From an uncultured Faecalibacterium sp. (GTDB taxonomy: Bacteria > Bacillota > Clostridia > Oscillospirales > Ruminococcaceae), in NCBI GenBank assembly GCA_937915335.1, contig CALDLZ010000227.1, positions 1 to 8,237 of the forward strand: 8,237 nt of DNA. Reading direction: 5' to 3'. The position numbers were made by a program, and so were the translations under genes. The notes under the pieces were generated by a model, which searched no databases, was not told where the DNA came from, and was given only the letters and a program-made list of their open reading frames with translations. Shown piece by piece: positions 6,169 to 8,237 of the stretch (positions within the stretch are counted from its first letter, which is position 1; every line of letters begins with the position of its first letter).

Positions 6169-8237
6169 CCGTAAAATATAAAGTAAGCGATTTTGCAAAG
6201 GACCTGAATGTTTCCGCAAAGAAGGTTCTGGATGAGCTGGCTGCCATGGGCAGCACCGGCAAGAAGAACAGCTCCACCCTGGAAGAGAACGAGCTGAACT
6301 ACCTGCTGGAGAAATTCAGCAAGGACAACAGCGTTGCCAGCCTGGACGAGTACCTGAGCAGCGCAAAGCAGCCCGCGCAGCCCGAGAAGAAGGCTGAGAA
6401 AAAGGCTGAAAAGCCCGCTGATAAGAAGGCGGAGCCCAAGGCTGCTGAGAAGAAGCCCGAGGCAAAGCCCGCCGCCAAGGCCGAGCAGCCCAAGGCGAAT
6501 AACAATAATAAGCATAACGAGAAGAAGAACGAGCAGCACAAGAAGCGCGAGGAAAAGACCGTTTCCCTGAGCGAGCTGGCCCGTGAGACCGGTGCCAAGG
6601 CATCCGCTGCCCCGGCACAGTCTGTCTCTGTCCGCCGCGAGGACAGCCAGGTGACCGTTGACACCCGTACCGTGGATGTGAACGTGGACCGCTTCGATGC
6701 CCGCTACGACGATCTGGCTTCCACCAAGAACACTGAGAACCGCCGCAAGCCCACCCCGCAGGGCAACAAGCAGAAGTTTACCCAGCGCGGCCAGCGTCAG
6801 CGCCAGCAGTTCCAGAAGGGCAAGCGCGAGACCGAGTTCGAGCGTCTGCAGCGCATCCAGCTGGAGAAGGCCCGCAACGCGCAGCTGAAGGTCTCCATCC
6901 CCGATGAGATCACCGTCGGTGAGCTGGCCACCCGTCTGAAGCAGCAGGCCGGTAAGGTCATTGCCAAGTTCATGCAGATGGGCGAGATGCACGCCATCAA
7001 TGATGTCATCGATTTCGATACCGCCGCTCTGCTGGCTGAGGAGTTCCACGCAAAGGTCGAGCACGAGGTGCATGTGACCATCGAGGAGCGCCTGTTCACC
7101 CAGGAGGAGGATGCCGCCGAGGATCTGGTGGAGCGTCCCCCCGTTGTCTGCGTTATGGGTCACGTTGACCACGGCAAGACCAGTATCCTGGATGCCATCC
7201 GCAAGACCAACGTCACCGCAGGCGAGGCCGGCGGCATCACCCAGGCCATCGGCGCATATCAGGTCAAGATCAACGGCAGCCTGATCACCTTCCTGGATAC
7301 CCCGGGCCACGAGGCATTCACTTCCATGCGTGCCCGCGGTGCCAACATGACCGATATCGCTGTTCTGGTCGTTGCCGCCGATGACGGCATCATGCCCCAG
7401 ACCGTCGAGTCCATCAACCACGCCAAGGCAGCCGGTGTCAAGATCATCGTTGCCATGAACAAGATGGATAAGCCCACCGCCAACCCCGAAAAGGTCATGG
7501 AGGGCCTGACCAAGTACGGCATCATCACTGAGGACTGGGGCGGCGACGTTGCCTGCATCCCTGTTTCCGCACTGACCGGCATGGGCATCAACGACCTGCT
7601 GGAGCGGATCGCTCTGGAAGCCGAGGTCATGGAGCTCAAGGCCAACCCCAACCGCCGTGCCAAGGGCGCTGTGGTCGAGGCCCGTCTGGATAAGGGCCAG
7701 GGCCCCATCGCCACCATTCTGGTGCAGAACGGCACCCTGCACTCCGGCGATGTTATCATTGCCGGCACCGCCGTGGGCCGTGTGCGTACCATGCGCAACG
7801 ATAAGGGCCAGCTGCTGAACGATGCAGGCCCCTCCACTCCTGTGGAGATCACCGGTCTGACCGCCGTGCCCGAGGCAGGCGATCTGTTCGAGGCTGTTGC
7901 CGACGAGCGTCTGGCCCGTGAGCTGGCCGAGCAGCGCATTGCCGCCGCTAAGGAGAAGCAGTTCTCCTCCTTCCAGAAGGTCACCCTGGATAACCTGTTC
8001 AGCCAGATGGCTCAGAACGATATGAAGGAGCTGGCCATCGTCGTTAAGGCTGACGTGCAGGGCTCCGCAGAGGCCGTCAAGCAGAGCCTGGAGAAGATCT
8101 CCAACGATGAGGTGCGCGTCCGCGTGATCCACGCCGGTGTCGGCGCGATCAGCAAGTCCGACGTTGACCTGGCCGATGCTTCCAACGCCATCATCATCGG
8201 CTTCAATGTCCGCCCCGACAACGTGGCCAAGGAAGAA
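6165..8237 (+). CDS. infB: Translation initiation factor IF-2, 3' end beyond window
   Basis: IF2 is the GTPase that brings initiator fMet-tRNA to the 30S subunit and promotes subunit joining. The 691 codons present are open to the window edge, and the remaining C-terminal domains (roughly 170 residues by family comparison) are missing. An IF2_N domain opens the protein ([23 protein letters not shown]). A Lys/Ala/Glu/Pro-rich disordered linker follows (about 74-111), ending in four Asn codons. A second IF2_N-like domain lies near 242-300. The G domain has G1 GHVDHGKT (332-339), G3 DTPGH (378-382), G4 NKMD (432-435) and G5 SAL (468-470). Domain II and the start of domain III follow, ending near the sequence GFNVRPDN. 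The start ATG 6165 overlaps the ylxQ stop as ATGA, with GAGGAGG (6148-6154) 10 nt upstream. A possible internal start for a shorter form is at GTG 6651. Confidence 0.97.
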   Translation, partial: MTVKYKVSDFAKDLNVSAKKVLDELAAMGSTGKKNSSTLEENELNYLLEKFSKDNSVASLDEYLSSAKQPAQPEKKAEKKAEKPADKKAEPKAAEKKPEAKPAAKAEQPKANNNNKHNEKKNEQHKKREEKTVSLSELARETGAKASAAPAQSVSVRREDSQVTVDTRTVDVNVDRFDARYDDLASTKNTENRRKPTPQGNKQKFTQRGQRQRQQFQKGKRETEFERLQRIQLEKARNAQLKVSIPDEITVGELATRLKQQAGKVIAKFMQMGEMHAINDVIDFDTAALLAEEFHAKVEHEVHVTIEERLFTQEEDAAEDLVERPPVVCVMGHVDHGKTSILDAIRKTNVTAGEAGGITQAIGAYQVKINGSLITFLDTPGHEAFTSMRARGANMTDIAVLVVAADDGIMPQTVESINHAKAAGVKIIVAMNKMDKPTANPEKVMEGLTKYGIITEDWGGDVACIPVSALTGMGINDLLERIALEAEVMELKANPNRRAKGAVVEARLDKGQGPIATILVQNGTLHSGDVIIAGTAVGRVRTMRNDKGQLLNDAGPSTPVEITGLTAVPEAGDLFEAVADERLARELAEQRIAAAKEKQFSSFQKVTLDNLFSQMAQNDMKELAIVVKADVQGSAEAVKQSLEKISNDEVRVRVIHAGVGAISKSDVDLADASNAIIIGFNVRPDNVAKEE

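Noticed and set aside
6075..8132. A 685-codon open frame on the minus strand opposite ylxQ/infB
   Set aside because: Its translation is a Leu/Gly/His-rich low-complexity product with no family motifs, and it lies opposite a clearly coding IF2. Strong GC-rich codon bias in infB removes stops from this antisense frame, which explains its length.
1..8237. Search for mobile elements, CRISPR repeats, toxin-antitoxin or defence genes, or an undescribed system
   Set aside because: No repeated spacer pattern, transposase, integrase, terminal repeats or composition break was seen. Every substantial stretch is explained by housekeeping genes in conserved order.

Overview
The window looks like ordinary chromosomal core genome from a GC-rich Firmicute, most likely a Clostridia/Oscillospiraceae member of the Faecalibacterium type. 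The reasons are a 371-residue NusA with no C-terminal acidic repeats, the rimP-nusA-ylxR-ylxQ-infB gene order, strong GGAGG ribosome binding sites, encoded tRNA CCA ends, and high GC with extended -10 promoters. The genus is an inference from style, not a proof. All genes I can support are on the + strand.

Layout. (1) Positions 1-198 hold the 3' part of a tRNA-Gly(GCC), a complete tRNA-Cys(GCA), and an intrinsic terminator that closes the tRNA unit. (2) 265-2325 encodes the RecG branch-migration helicase, with a candidate promoter just after the tRNA terminator. (3) 2431-3672 encodes an M29-family metallo-aminopeptidase, starting at GTG and with its own well-formed promoter. (4) From 3726 a strong promoter and a terminator-like leader hairpin precede the classical transcription/translation operon. 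That operon is rimP (30S maturation), nusA (elongation/termination factor), rnpM/ylxR (RNase P modulator), ylxQ (L7Ae-like RNA-binding protein) and infB (initiation factor IF2, cut by the window end). ylxR/ylxQ overlap by 14 nt and ylxQ/infB by 4 nt, which suggests coupled translation.

How the genes work together. The operon joins RNA polymerase control (NusA), RNA processing and binding (RnpM, YlxQ), ribosome assembly (RimP) and initiation (IF2). The 12-bp leader hairpin with an interrupted U-tract lies between promoter and rimP. It is well placed for NusA-dependent attenuation of the operon that makes NusA, and is the most interesting element here. I see no phage, insertion sequence, CRISPR array, toxin-antitoxin pair or defence system, and no clear evidence of an undescribed system. 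No stretch over 300 bases lacks a gene; the largest gap (3673-3828) holds the operon promoter and leader.
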